Source: Synaphobranchus kaupii (taxonomy: Eukaryota; Chordata; Actinopteri; Anguilliformes; Synaphobranchidae). From it: a DNA stretch of 64,000 nucleotides. The stretch is from positions 88,616,333-88,680,332 of the forward strand of contig CM056376.1 in assembly GCA_029718625.1 (NCBI GenBank), given 5' to 3'. Both the position numbers and the translations under genes were made by a program. The notes under the pieces were generated by a model, which had not been told where the DNA came from, made no database searches, and saw only the letters and a program-made list of their open reading frames with translations. Each line of letters opens with the position of its first letter. The stretch's first letter is position 1. Of this stretch, positions 12,532 to 23,734 are shown in pieces.

Positions 12532-12712
12532 TGTGGTCCCCCCCCCCCCCCCCCCCAAAAAAAATAAAAATCATACTGACTGCGCCTGGTGTTTGAAATC
12601 GTATTTACCTTTTAGGGTTGTTTTAACGCACTTGTTTCAAGTTGGAAAATGCACTAATGTACGTCGCTCTGGATAAGAGCGTCTGCCAAATGACTAAAAT
12701 GGAATGTAAATG
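12532..12712 (-). repeat. Right arm of 178-bp inverted repeat pair
   Basis: Reverse complement of 8829-9004 with modest divergence. It includes a C/A homopolymer (about 20 C at 12538-12557) and the GTACGTCGCTCTGGATAAGAGCG palindrome. No convincing target duplication flanks the pair. Confidence 0.75.
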
Positions 12713-13965
12713 TTAATAGCCATTTTGTTTAAATTGGAATGGATCATACATCCACTGTGAAGTGATGGCCTTAACTGAAAACGGCATTATTAACTTTGAA
12801 AGATTTAATGATCCTTGTTCTGAAATTATCATTTTCAGAACCAGGATAGGATGTAGGCACAACATTAATTTTCTTTTTGTAATAATACGAATTGCATTCC
12901 AAGAATTTATCTCGTCCCCCGTATATTTATTTATTTATTTATTTATTATCAGACTAAATGTTGGATTTAAGACCAAGATTAATGATCTACAAAGTCCAGT
13001 AATTAGATACTTGTTACTACATTCAATGCTACTGCTAGGATGAAGTTTGCATAAGCAATGTCACTAGTGTTCGGATCACCCAGATCAATAAAACCTATAG
13101 CCCCTATACTAAATTACCTGGCTGTGTTCATTGTATATACATGTACCTGCATAATGTATATCCAGTATGAAAAGTGATAAATGTAAAAATAAATAAAATA
13201 AAAAACTTAATTAATCTGTGGCATGAGGCACCTTTGAGAGAAATGAATTTTGCCTTCAAGTAACATAGTATAATGAAAATGTCATACGAATGTCCACACA
13301 TTGGTTTTTCATGCTGATAAATAAAAAACCTGGTAAGAAGGAGACGCGTAACATATTTGATGCATAGCATCTCAATCTGCTCAGTTTGACGAGACCAACT
13401 TTTTAGCTCAGAAAATGCACCTAATTAAATGATAATGTACACCTAGATTCCCCCCCCCCTCCAATATAATAGGCCTTCATAGTAAGTGTAAGCTACGCAT
13501 AATTTCAAATTGTAGGCTATATCAAATTACTCTAACATGTTGACAGTATACGACAGAGATGGACTGAAGGTTCGTTGTCAGTTTGTGGAGGGCCACAGCT
13601 CTGGAGAGGTGCCATTCGTATGGAACGTGCGCTTGTATGGACCTTTTGCTATTTGGATGCGTTGTCTTAAGGAGCTGAGGTTTGCACTGAACCGAGGTAA
13701 CCTCTGTAACTAACAGGGACTCAAAACCAAAATTGTAAAAGACTAATGAGAAGAATATCACTTGGTGAAATAGCTTGCTATATGCCTTTGTTATGCTAAT
13801 TAGTTAATAGTTGCGTGAAAAGGATTTGAAGTTGGCAGCAACAAGCTAGAACTTGTGTGTTGAAGTCATTTTCTTTTCTTTGACGAAGCCTATTGAAGAA
13901 CCCCAAACCTTTTCCCAAAAGCAATATGAATACATGTAACCTTGGGATGTTCGACAGTCACAGCA
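12713..13965. other. Non-coding DNA, no gene recognised
   Basis: AT-rich sequence with a short (TTTA)n run at about 12925-12947 and a C run at 13450-13459. No exon or repeat family can be supported. Confidence 0.4.
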
Positions 13966-13967
13966 TA

Positions 13968-14186
13968 TGAAGAGTATTTTTTCCAAAACTCACTCAGCCC
14001 GCTTTTTACAAATTTTTTTCTTTTCTTTTTGCATGTAAAAAAATCACATTTTTACAATGACATCCCTACGATTATAATAGTGCAAAAATAAACCTGCAAA
14101 TATCAAACCTGTTATCAGAACAATTATTTGAAAAATATGGTTTGTCAAAACTGGACTGAGAGTGAGTTTTGGAAAAACACTCTTCA
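13968..14186. mobile_element. MITE with TA target duplication
   Basis: A 219-bp element with terminal inverted repeats of roughly 30 bp. It reads TGAAGAGTATTTTTTCC... on the left and ...GGAAAAACACTCTTCA on the right, flanked by TA on both sides (13966-13967, 14187-14188). No coding capacity. The TA duplication and size suggest a non-autonomous Tc1/mariner-type MITE. Confidence 0.8.
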
Positions 14187-14188
14187 TA

Positions 14189-15506
14189 TGTGAACATGTA
14201 CCTGAAGCTATTGCCATGTATTGGCAGGATCAGTGTCCAACTTACAAAATTTGAAATGGGCCAGGTGATCTAGCACTAAAGCAAAGATTCAGCTAATAAC
14301 CTCAGGGGATTGAACTCTTGCCAGAACACACTAATGTATTTTCTTCAGGTTTTCTTTAAGCCTTGCTGAGAAGCTGTGTCCAGCTTCTTTCATTTATATG
14401 AAGGAACATTTTCATTTAAGAAAAATGAAATCATATTAATAGGTTCAGTGGCCAGTCCCCGAACGCCCTGATGGGTATACACTGTTCTATAAAGTAGAAC
14501 AGTTACTGAACGTACATTTTATCTGTGCCATAAAATGAGTTAACTTAGGGGAGATCACTGTTCTGTCAAAAGCACCTTTGGCGATACATGTCTTAGTACC
14601 ACTTTTAATTTTATAGCCTTCTTTGTGATAGTGTATTAATGCTATTGAGAAAATTAGATGTTTCAGCTCGCAGTATGACTTGACACATTTCAAGTACTAG
14701 CAGGTACCACCTGTACACCCATCATATAGATCTCTGTCTGTCTGTCACTCTCGCTGGCTATCTTTCCTATTGGCTGTCTCTCAAACTGTTCTGTGCGATC
14801 AGTGGCCTAAATTTAGATGTGTCCTTGAATGAACTGGAGTTGATAAAGAGGCTCTCTCTCCCTTTGGAAATCTCTGAACTCAATGCCTCTTTGAATGAAT
14901 TGAAAAGGTTCAGACATCAGTTTATTTTTCTTGTTCCAGCACAATTGTAGAATTAGTTCTGTATTATTTTAGTAAGTATTTCATATGATAGTTATATTTA
15001 CACAACAGTGTATACAATGGACACCAAATTTTATTTTATGTGCAGTCATGTGCTCAGAGAAACCTGACTAAACTTTGAAACCTGACTAAACTGTATGTAG
15101 GGAACAACAGGGTAACATTCCCCAAAAAACGGATTTCAACCGGGTCACACACAATATTCTCTAATAATAATGTATTATAACATGGTACAGTATTGTCCAG
15201 AAATGAGATATTACGACAGGGTCATATACTGCATTGTTCTCTTGTGAAAATTACTACTGCAAATATGTGTATATATCACCCATTCTTGAGAATTGGGACA
15301 CAACTGAAAATCTTTATTTTTTGGACTATTTTCTTCTTTTTACTTCTATCCCTGCCGAGACCCAGGAAACAATTCACAATTTCAAACAATTAAAAAATGT
15401 GTTAAATGCCTTCAAAACTAAAAATTATAACTGATAACATAGGTGTGAAAATGTACTCTTATAATCCTCTTTGTTTTAAAATATAATTTCTTTGAAAGTT
15501 TGGGGC
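14189..15506. other. Non-coding DNA, no gene recognised
   Basis: No exon, repeat or RNA gene is identified. A short AACCTGACTAAACT duplication sits near 15060-15092. Confidence 0.4.
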
Positions 15507-15512
15507 TTTATT
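15507..15512 (-). promoter_or_regulatory. Candidate polyadenylation signal AATAAA
   Basis: AATAAA on the minus strand, 37 bp beyond the stop codon of the candidate terminal exon at 15550-15966. Position and strand fit a very short 3' UTR. Confidence 0.4.
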
Positions 15513-15549
15513 ATGTGTATGTGTGACGTTGTACCTGAATTCTATGAGC

Positions 15550-15966
15550 TCAGAATGTACAGACGTTAATGTTTTTAAGTGCTGAGAGTCTGTGGAAGTG
15601 GTGGTTATTTCTGTAGGAGGAAACCCTGAATAGTGGCAAACTCTCAGTGCTGTATAGGTATGGGTCATTCCCCGCCAAGCTGTACCTTGGTGGATGGCAG
15701 ATTGTGTTAACTTTACATTTGTTGGTAGTTTTGCCAATAGAATCCAGAGAATACACTGAAAATCGCATGCTCATAGTAGAGCTCATTAGTGAATGAAAGG
15801 ATCCACCACTGTGTGTCTCACCCACAAGGGTGAGCTTATATTCCTCCAACATCAATGCAGTGGGTGCTGTAACCATAGTAACAGCATTGCAGCTCTTGTT
15901 TGGTGATAAAAAAGAAGCACGATGTATCATTTCAACTCTCTGTTCCGGAGACTGGAGATTAATTGC
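15550..15966 (-). CDS. Candidate terminal coding exon, unknown protein
   Basis: On the minus strand, a pyrimidine-containing acceptor (TTTCTTTCATCAACTTGACAG) is followed directly by 138 open codons and a TAG/TGA-type stop at 15550-15552. The frame is closed by TGA one codon upstream of the acceptor AG, so the open frame begins almost exactly at the splice site. AATAAA lies 37 bp past the stop. The predicted segment starts AINLQSPEQRVEMIHRASF and is mixed in composition. It is not low complexity and has no transmembrane segment. I recognise no domain. It could equally be a decayed retrogene or a chance open frame, since 138 codons is long but not impossible in non-coding DNA. Confidence 0.35.
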   Translation of the reverse strand, partial: AINLQSPEQRVEMIHRASFLSPNKSCNAVTMVTAPTALMLEEYKLTLVGETHSGGSFHSLMSSTMSMRFSVYSLDSIGKTTNKCKVNTICHPPRYSLAGNDPYLYSTESLPLFRVSSYRNNHHFHRLSALKNINVCTF

Positions 15967-16823
15967 CTGTCAAGTTGATGAAAGAAAGTTACTTTGTTAA
16001 TTAGTGAATTGAGTCACTTTCTTTCTGCCAACTCTGTGGGTGTTTTACCTCTTATAATTAAAGATACCACTTAGAATAACAAACTGCTAATGGCATTTAA
16101 TTGTGCTATTCAATACACTATGCATACAAAGTGCAATCTGGCTGCTATTATGACATCCAAAAATTGAAATAGCGTTCTGTTAAACTAAATCTATTTGCTT
16201 CTTATCGGTCAGTAATACTATTTCTAACTACTTCCCTGCATAATTAAATTGAATTCTTAAATTAGAAAAGCTTAGGTGCATCTTGCTTAGATCAGACTAG
16301 AGGTAATATTCTGATATTGACTGCAATTTAAACAAGCTTATGTCCCAGCTCTGACCAAGGATGTCTAATAAAGACAATTACCTGTCTGCGGGTACGACAG
16401 TTTTAGTATAATCAGGTCTCTTGGAATCTTTAAAGAGCAGCCGGGGTCTCTCTCTGGAAAATGATCAATATTTCACTTTTCTGTTTTGGAGATACAATTA
16501 TTTGAATGCTTTATGGAAAAAATAAACTCTCTCTAGGGAAATGGATGCATGGGGCGCTCAGAGAACATATAGCACAAAGCACCTGAATCTATTCCCTAAT
16601 TTTTGCACCCCTATTCATAAATCTTTGACGGGAATAACCATGTATCCTTCTCTAAATCATTCGGTATCCAGAAATGTTGTCGTCATGTCCCTCGACTAAA
16701 CTACCTATATAGGGCCATTCTGTAGTACTCGCTTCCTGCTTTTTGCTTGCTTTCTATTTAACTTGTGTTTTTTTTTTTTTTTTTTTAATATAGTTCAGAA
16801 TGTATAGCTGACTGTGTGTACTA
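15967..16823. other. Non-coding DNA, no gene recognised
   Basis: AT-rich, with a T run near 16770-16786. No gene. If the exon at 15550-15966 is real, this would be its upstream intron. Confidence 0.4.
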
Positions 16824-16977
16824 TTCATGTTCAGTACTAGGGATAGCTCCTACGCTGTGAGAAAGTTGTGCTTTGTCAGATCTGCTTTGTAGTCGCGTAA
16901 GTGACCTTCAATATGCACTTATTGTACGTCGCTTTTGATAAAAGCGTCTGCCAAATAATTGTAATGTATGTAATGTT
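16824..16977 (+). repeat. L2-type LINE 3' tail
   Basis: Shares an approximately 150-bp sequence with 50306-50462. Common blocks are ACTAGGGATAGCT, GTGCTTTGTC, ATGCACTTATTGTACGTCGC, the AAAAGCGTCTGC palindrome and a terminal ATGTAATG repeat. It is the 3' untranslated end of a LINE, 5'-truncated as usual. The same tail ends the tRNA-derived SINE at 2.9 kb. Confidence 0.75.
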
Positions 16978-17080
16978 AAATGAGAACATTGCCAGGACTA
17001 TGTATGCAGTAGAGAGAAACTGGAGTTTGTGTAATTATTTTTGTTCTGACTCCACAACTTGCTTCCCCCATCTCCTCCAG

Positions 17081-17186
17081 TCTCCACCTGGTCCTCCTGC
17101 ACCCGTCCCACAACCAGCTGTCCTCCCTCTCCCATGCTGTGGAGATGCTCAGCGCTTTGCACAGACTGAGACAAGTACAGCCGAAG
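17081..17186 (+). CDS. Candidate leucine-rich-repeat exon
   Basis: A 106-bp segment is bounded by a strong polypyrimidine acceptor (CCCCCATCTCCTCCAG) and a donor (AAG|GTAAAT). One frame, starting at 17082 and ending in phase 0, is open throughout and encodes 35 residues. They have the spacing of leucine-rich repeats: LHLVLLHPSHNQLSSLS, then an AVEMLSALHRLRQV helix-like half. The HNQLSSL block matches the conserved LRR pattern LxxNxL. No neighbouring LRR exon was found in the window, so this may be an isolated exon of a large-intron gene or a decayed one. The repeat alone does not identify the gene. Confidence 0.5.
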
Positions 17187-17805
17187 GTAAATGTATGGTG
17201 CAGGAATATCATTTCTATTTCTACAGAAACGCAATGAAAGTGCTAAAAGATGATCCTCCCACAGACTCAATCTTGCTGATTGCATCTTCCCATCATTCTC
17301 TCCAAACCTATCATCTTCTCTGGCTTGCATTGCAACTATGATATGCTTCAGGTACCATTCAATTTAGTTTATAACCACACTGTCTTGATAACAAGCATGA
17401 AGTCAACCCTTGCTGTAAACAGTTGCTGTAAGCCAGATGCAAAGTTTAGTCATTGTGTGACGTCACAAATCTGTACACATCAGCTCTAAACAAATATATA
17501 CACCCTAGAATGTTGCATTTTAAACCATGTGTCTCACACATGAAATAAATTGGTTTAAATGAACACTGTGTGTGTGCGTGCATAGCGTAGCGTGGTGTCG
17601 TGTAGTGTACTGGTGCTGCAGTTAAGAGTACGCTCCAGTTGTCATTGATGAGTTTGAGATGTAATTTCAGGTATCTGCACACATCCTCAGGCAATTCCAG
17701 AGACCATAGATCAGTGCAGGTTCACCAGGTTCCAGGAGAAGTTGGACCACTGACAAAGGCCTAGAATTGTCTGGAGCAGAATTGATTTAGAGCAGATAGC
17801 ACATA
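17187..17805. other. Non-coding DNA downstream of LRR-like exon
   Basis: A second acceptor-like site (CTATTTCTACAG, ending 17225) precedes a short open stretch, but no motif supports an exon. Otherwise nothing is recognised. Confidence 0.35.
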
Positions 17806-17813
17806 CTCTAGGT

Positions 17814-17989
17814 CACGGGTGGGCAATCTTATCCAAAAATGGCCAGTGTGGGTGTAGGTTTTTGATTTAGTCCAGCACTGAGACACCTGTTTCAACTAAT
17901 TAACTAATCATGGTCTTCAATCACGACCTTGATAAGTAGAATCAGGTGTCTTAGTGCCAGGCAAATACAAAAACCTGCACCCACCCCTG
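17814..17989. mobile_element. hAT-type MITE with perfect 8-bp duplication
   Basis: A 176-bp element with ends CACGGGTGGGCAATC and CCACCCCTG, and internal inverted GTGTGGGTGTAGGTTTTT / AAAAACCTGCACCCAC blocks. It is flanked by a perfect 8-bp direct repeat, CTCTAGGT (17806-17813 and 17990-17997). The right arm lacks the AATCTTATCC-type block present on the left, so it has lost about 30 bp. No coding capacity. The 8-bp duplication and CAGGGGT-like termini indicate the hAT superfamily. Confidence 0.88.
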
Positions 17990-18228
17990 CTCTAGGTGAT
18001 CCAGTCAGTTCTACTAAATCTGTCATGTAACCATCTTTCTTGCACTGTAAAGGTCTTGTTTGCAATGGATCTGATTTCTGATGTAGTGCTGTGCTTTGAA
18101 TGCAACTCCTCATTACAGCTTTGTGTCATGTTGTGTGATAGATCAGTCCAATATACTGGTCCTTTTGGGGCTGTAAGCAGATGCAGTCATTCCAGAGCAT
18201 TCCACTAACAGTGGGACACAAAGACTGG

Positions 18229-18717
18229 AACATCATGTTTCTGAGGAGGGACTTGCATCCTGTTTCTGATGAGGGACTCACATCCTGTTTCTGTTGAGGG
18301 ACTCGCATCATGTTTCTGATGAGGGACTCACATCCTGTTTCTGATGAGGGACTCCTATCCTGTTTCTGTTGAGGGACTCACATCCTGTTTCTGATGAGGG
18401 ACTCACATCCTGTTTCTGTTGAGGGACTCGCATCATGTTTCTGTTGAGGGACTCGCATCATGTTTCTGATGAGGGACTCGCATCATGTTTCTGATGAGGG
18501 ACTCACATCCTGTTTCTGATGAGGGACTCCTATCCTGTTTCTGTTGAGGGACTTGCATCATGTTTCTGTTGAGGGACTCACATCCTGTTTCTGAGGATGG
18601 ACTCACATCTTGTTTCTGATGAGGGACTGACATTGTGTTTCTGTTGAGGGACTCACATCCTGTTTCTGAGGATGGACTCACATCTTGTTTCTGAGGCAGG
18701 GTCCACATCCTGGTTCT
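18229..18717. repeat. 25-bp minisatellite, about 19 copies
   Basis: Tandem units built on TGTTTCTGATGAGGGACTC plus ACATCC, with GAT/GTT and CAC/CGC variants. Several variants alternate in a higher-order fashion. The repeat length is not a multiple of three, so the open frame on the minus strand shifts phase and is not evidence of a protein. Confidence 0.95.
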
Positions 18718-20880
18718 GATATGCTTGCACTTGTTGGATAGCTGGTGGGCAAAACCTGCCCTACCACTTGTTGGACAAACCCAATCACATTTTGTAACTG
18801 CAAACTCCCAGTCATAGTCCGCTAATGACAGTCAAGTATCCACAAGTACAGGGCCCAGCCTGCACTCATGGTGAGACTAGTCTTATACACTCAGAATGCA
18901 GAATGTGTTTATTATTGGCTGGATGACAGCACACAACTATGCAGCCTATGTCGTCTTGTCATTCCATTCAGGATGTAAAAGTCTTGACAGAGTGACCTTA
19001 TAACTTATTTAAAGGCAGTGCTGTCATTGAACGACCGGACAGAATGACAGAACACCATAACAAAATGGGGGTTTTCTTAAATAGGGATGCATGATGGAAA
19101 TTTTGGAGCTGGCATCAATTACCGATATATTGACTGGCCTCATTAGCCTATGCTTCTCTGCTTTACATTATAGGACAAATGCAGACAATGCAAATGCATT
19201 GACTGGCCTCATTAGCCTATGCTTCTCTGCTTTACATTATAGGACAAATGCAGAACTTCATCCACATTTCCACATTCTTGGAGGAAGTAGATGAGCACAG
19301 CCATCAACTTATGAAGCAAAAATACCAAATTCAAAATCAATATAAATAACTCTTCATATAAATGAATCTGATAAAATAAATAATTTAATACAATTTTAAA
19401 TGATAAAAGTAAATGATAAATTAGGTTCAGAAGACTATGATTAGGCCTTTCTGAAATTACATTTTAGTTTAATTTACAGAATGAGCAGCACATCAAATGC
19501 ATCACTTTACTGGCACATGTGTGTAGCATTATCATATCGAGCCATCTCATCAGCCATAATCTTAATTTATTGGCTGAGAATGATTTTTTTTTTTTTTAAT
19601 TGTCTAAAATCTAAATGTTAATGTAAAAATAAAAATAAAAATGTAAAGTTATTATCGACCCTTACCAATATGAATCTGATATTATTGTACATCCCTACTG
19701 GTGTTTCATATTTTCCAGAAGATTTTCCAGGATTATAACACCTCGCTCGCGGGTTTCCCGGGAAATCCCGCCTAAAAAACCAGGGGCGTTCTGGTTTACA
19801 GGCTACCGGCATCCATATGCCAGATAAAACTATCTTTCAGCACCATGGCATTGTCCACTAGCCTACTATTGGGGGAGATTCTTGAATATCAATAACAACA
19901 AACTGTTTTTCAAAGACGTTTTACTAATAAAAGGAACATTATGGCTGCTTTGGAACTTCAGACATCTAAAAAAAAAAAAAGGCAAAAGGGATATTAGGCC
20001 TACCGTGAGAAGTATTAACGATGGCTATAACTGTTCACGACAAAAATGCTTTATGTCTACAAGCAAATGGCCAGTGTTTAAGGAAAAGGACTACGCAACC
20101 CCCCCCCCCCCCCCCCCCCCCCCAAAAAAAATATATGCCTACACATTTTTACCTTCTTCTTTGAAATGTAGAGGGTTTTGGCGGTGAATGCCCAAAACTG
20201 AGAAATTTGGAAATTTTCTCACGTTTATAACAAGCCAATAAAAAAATAAAACATAAATAAAAATCTAGGTTTTTGCTGCAAGAACTGAGAATGTGAGTAA
20301 TAGGCCTACATTATATAGCCTAAGTAAGTAAGTAAATGTTATGGCATAAATACAATAACTTAATATGATGGCATAAATACCATATCTCCATCAAGACACA
20401 TCAGAAAATATACGCTAGCCTACCGTTATGAAATTAGGGACGTTTCGCCGTAGGCTACGAGTTGGTAAGAAAAGCGAAGATATCTAATATACTTTGCAAC
20501 TTGCTCTAAGAATTCCAGCTCGTTTTGTAATTATAGCTGGGCTATATTTCTGCAGAATGCGATGTCCTGGAATAACAAAGCTATGGGTTTGCGTTCATTA
20601 TTAGGCAACCCTTTGTCCCTATCCACAGTTGCCCCCTAGTGGTAGCCTAGTCATTGATGTCGCAATTATAGTAGCTGTAATTAATTTACAACTTTAAAAA
20701 AACCCAACATTTTGCCTCGCTAGTATTAAGTTTCTCAAAATTCTTTCACATGTTGCTTCACATTTCTATTTCCTGTGCGTGCGCTATAGCAACGTTCACA
20801 TGCTCAGTGCAATCAGTTACCGAGTTTTCGCATGTCAATAAGCAGTCATGAGTAGGCGTCAGTTTTTTCAAATGGTGGAT
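18718..20880. other. Non-coding DNA with simple repeats
   Basis: No gene. Contents include the 57-bp duplication listed separately, A-rich tracts near 19390 and 19970, and a run of 25 C at 20099-20123 followed by A. Confidence 0.45.
19129..19254. repeat. 57-bp tandem duplication
   Basis: The block 19129-19185 (starting ATTGACTGGCCTCATTAGCC) recurs without visible change at 19198-19254, separated by 12 bp. Complete identity in non-coding DNA implies a recent duplication. Confidence 0.95.
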
Positions 20881-20884
20881 ACTG

Positions 20885-22290
20885 CATTTTGGAAGTAAAC
20901 TTCATATATTGATTTTATTGTACTTACTTAGGCCAAATATAATGCAAGAGTTATTTATCTGCATTGCCCATGTTAAATTTCCTGGTTTCTTGACGTCACT
21001 TCCGGTCAAGAACGGGAAGGAATTGTGATGGGAAATACAAATCTGAACAAATCTTTGGATCATGGACTTGCACACAAGGACAGCGGAGTTGTTCAACATG
21101 AGAACTAGGATGGCTGTATCATCTGAGAACTTCACCATGGAGTTGTTAGCAGTGCTGCTGGTACATTCATTAGTGTACAGGGTGAATAAAACTGATGAGC
21201 TAACACAACCTTGAGGGGCACCAGTGTTTATAGCCATGGGCTCGGACAGGGCCCTGTTCGCTCTGACATGTTGAGTGTGGTTAGTCAGGAATGAGTGGTA
21301 CCACTTAATGGTAAGCGGTTGACATTCAGCTGCTCTACGGTTATCAGCAGGACATGGGGGGCTGTGATTTGGGAACACCTTTGTTGTCTTTTTTGGAATC
21401 TTATTCAAAACAGAATTTGATGTAATCTGTGGTAACCTCTGTGGTATTGTCCAAGTTAATCTCCTCAAGGAAGTTGTCTCAGTCAGTGCATAGAAAACAG
21501 TATGTCAGTGTTTCAATGCTGTGATCCGTCCAGGTATTGCCAGACTTAACCAGGGGCTTGCTGCTCTTAAGGGCTGTTTTGTAAGTAGGGATCAGGTGAG
21601 CAGTGTTATGGTCAGAATTAAACAGGGGTGGTTTAGCTATGGCTGATTATGCATGTTTAACATTACCATAATATTATACTGTACATTTGATGTAGCCTAC
21701 TGTTCAAAACCTGGCAATGCATTATTGAAGTTACATTGATTAAAATCCCCCGTAATAAAAATAGGGGCATTTGGGGTGTGTTGCAATTGCTGATGAACAC
21801 AATTTGCCACTTGGGCTGCTGCTCTGGACTCATTACCACTGGGGGGTACATAAACTGACTGAACTCCCGAGGTAGATAGAACAGCCTGAGACACAGGCAT
21901 AACAGTTCCACATCAGGATTGCATATTGTCTCCCGAACAGTATGTTGTCTGCGCCACTTGTCATTGATATGCATGCAGAGCCTGTCTCTTTTACTGTCCT
22001 CTGACAGTTTGATTCTGTCAGAGTTGACATGTGGGAATCCCTCCATCTCTATCAGGGGGTCTGGGATTTCTGGATTTAACCACATTTCAGTGAAAAGCAC
22101 AATGCAGAATTCACGGTATTCAAAGCGGGCTTTTGACAGGAATTGGAGTTTGTCCATCTTATTCCTAAGCGATCCAGTGTTCCTCAGGATCATAGACGGT
22201 AGGGGCCGCCTATTACCTCTTCTCCGTAGACGCTGTCAGACGCCTCCTCTCCGGCCTTTTCCATACTTTCTGCCGCCATGAAGTTCACAC
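20885..22290 (-). pseudogene. Rex1/CR1-type LINE relic: endonuclease plus RT
   Basis: The minus strand holds remnants of a non-LTR retrotransposon. First (about 22190-21690) comes an AP-endonuclease-like N-terminus, with SLRNKMDKLQ, a TEMWLNPEIPD segment and VELLCLCLR, broken by stops and frameshifts. The middle is deleted. Then (about 21390-20905) comes a reverse transcriptase core, with GAPQGCVSSSVLFTLYTNE and KFSDDTAILV, in which the catalytic box is F-S-D-D instead of the usual F-A-D-D. The protein would nick DNA and copy its own RNA at the nick. Several stop codons and the internal deletion make it inactive. Family assignment by motif only. Confidence 0.75.
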
Positions 22291-22331
22291 TTCCTTGGGC
22301 AGGTCATTGATGACGGATCCGAAGGAAGGAG

Positions 22332-22336
22332 CGTAT
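22332..22336. repeat. Target-site duplication CGTAT of chromodomain element
   Basis: CGTAT before the LTR at 22337 corresponds to CATAT at 28156-28160 after the other LTR. The single difference is a CpG to CpA change, as expected for methyl-cytosine decay of an old duplication. Confidence 0.65.
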
Positions 22337-23115
22337 TGTAAGGAGTCAGGTTCGGAGGACCAGACGTGACTGAGTGGGGATCAGAAAGTCACCCACAAGA
22401 AGTGGGATGACCACTAGAAATGGGGGAAGGGATGTCCGCGAACAGAGCGGAGAAAATAAAGGGAATAAAACTCCCGGCTTAGAGCCAAAGAATAGCGACC
22501 CAGAAAAGTGGGCAAAAAGCTTGCAGACTCGAGCAGTAGTAAAAGAAAGAAAAATAATTACCTCTAGCTCTATGTACTACGAAAGAGCTTAAAATAAAGA
22601 GGAAAACGGGAATGAAGCAAAAGAATAGCGACCCAGAAAAGTGGGTGAAAAGTTTGCAGACTCAAGCTGTAGTTAAAGAAAAGAAAAGAATTACCTCTAG
22701 CTCTATATACTACGAGAAATAAAAAGGTAATAAAGATATACAGTAAAGAAGGTTTACTGCCTCGGGGAGGACAGAAAGGAAAACCAAGGCAAGGAACAGA
22801 AAGTGCAAACGAGAGAAAAACTCCTAACAGGAATCTGTGACACGCACTAAGGCAAGTCCCGCGTTACTTTAATTGCACAAAGCTTTAAAGTAAAGTGGTA
22901 GCCTGTACCTATACCAGAGTACCTGGCTTAAGGTGGCAAAGTAAGACACAAAAGCACCAGAACCGGAAAGCACAGTGCTTATATAGCCAGCTGAACATCT
23001 GAAATAGGTGAGATAAATAAGTGCCGGGCGGCGGAAAAACACGGCAAGGATGCTGTCCCGAAGCTGCGAGAGAAACCTCCGCAGAGAAGGAACGGCAACC
23101 TGCAAAACCGTGACA
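22337..23115 (-). repeat. 3' LTR of chromodomain element
   Basis: 779 bp, TGTCACGG...CTTACA in sense orientation. It contains a TATA box (sense TATATAA, plus coordinates 22979-22985) and an internal direct duplication of about 135 bp (units with GAATAGCGACCCAGAAAAGT at about 22490 and 22622). It retains the transcript-start block GCTTTTGTGT (22946-22955), complementary to the site beside the 5' LTR. Confidence 0.88.
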
Positions 23116-23126
23116 GGACCCCCCGT

Positions 23127-23660
23127 CTAAGGGACGTCCCCAGACGATCCCTCAGAACTATTTCTGCGGAAGGCCAACAACAGTTCCTCAGGGCCATAGC
23201 CCTCCCAATCCACGAGGAACTGGACTCCTCTGCCCACACGTCTCTCCACCAAAATGTGCTGAACCGTATACACCGGACCTCCCCCCACGAACCGAAGAGT
23301 GCTCTCTAAAGTTTTGGTTAGTGCACTCAGTCTGTCCATTAGTCTCCAGGTGAAACCCAGAGGACAGACTGACGGACGCCCCTAACTGAGCGCAAAGAGA
23401 ACGCCAGAACCGAGCAGCGAATTAGGGGCCGCGATCCGACACAACGTCCTGAGGAAGACCATGCACCCTAAAAACGTGATCTACCACCAGCCGTGTGGTC
23501 TTCGGTGCTGATGGCAGTTTCAGTAGCGTGATGAAGTGTGCCGCCTTCGAGAACCTGTCCACGACTACAAGAATCATCATGTTGCCTTGGGACGCAGGCA
23601 AACCAGTGATAAAATCTAGTGCCACGTGGCTCCAAGCCCAGTTAGGGATGGGTAAGGGAC
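23127..23660 (-). pseudogene. Integrase core and chromodomain remnant
   Basis: Sense on the minus strand. The DDE core begins near 23650 with [16 protein letters not shown] (first Asp), continues through DRFSKAAHF, and reaches QDVVSDRG (second Asp) followed directly by a stop at about 23424. Beyond the stop, TNGQTE, the third catalytic block, is still readable. A C-terminal chromodomain follows, with [13 protein letters not shown] and [12 protein letters not shown]. The N-terminal HHCC zinc-binding domain is missing, as is the linker before the chromodomain. The chromodomain in this family guides integration through histone marks; here the protein is not producible. Confidence 0.85.
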
Positions 23661-23734
23661 GCAGAAGGCCCGAGGGTGGGAGCTGTGAGCTCAGAGGAAC
23701 AAAGAGACAGTAAGAAAGAGGCTAAATCTGCGCA

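Noticed and set aside
18433..18708. 91-codon repetitive frame in the 25-bp array
   Set aside because: By-product of a tandem repeat, no start context or family.
18229..18717. CRISPR-like array (short regular repeats)
   Set aside because: Units are contiguous with no unique spacers; a minisatellite in a vertebrate genome.
22374..22592. 72-codon plus-strand frame
   Set aside because: Lies within an LTR on the antisense strand and is repeated in the other LTR with breaks.
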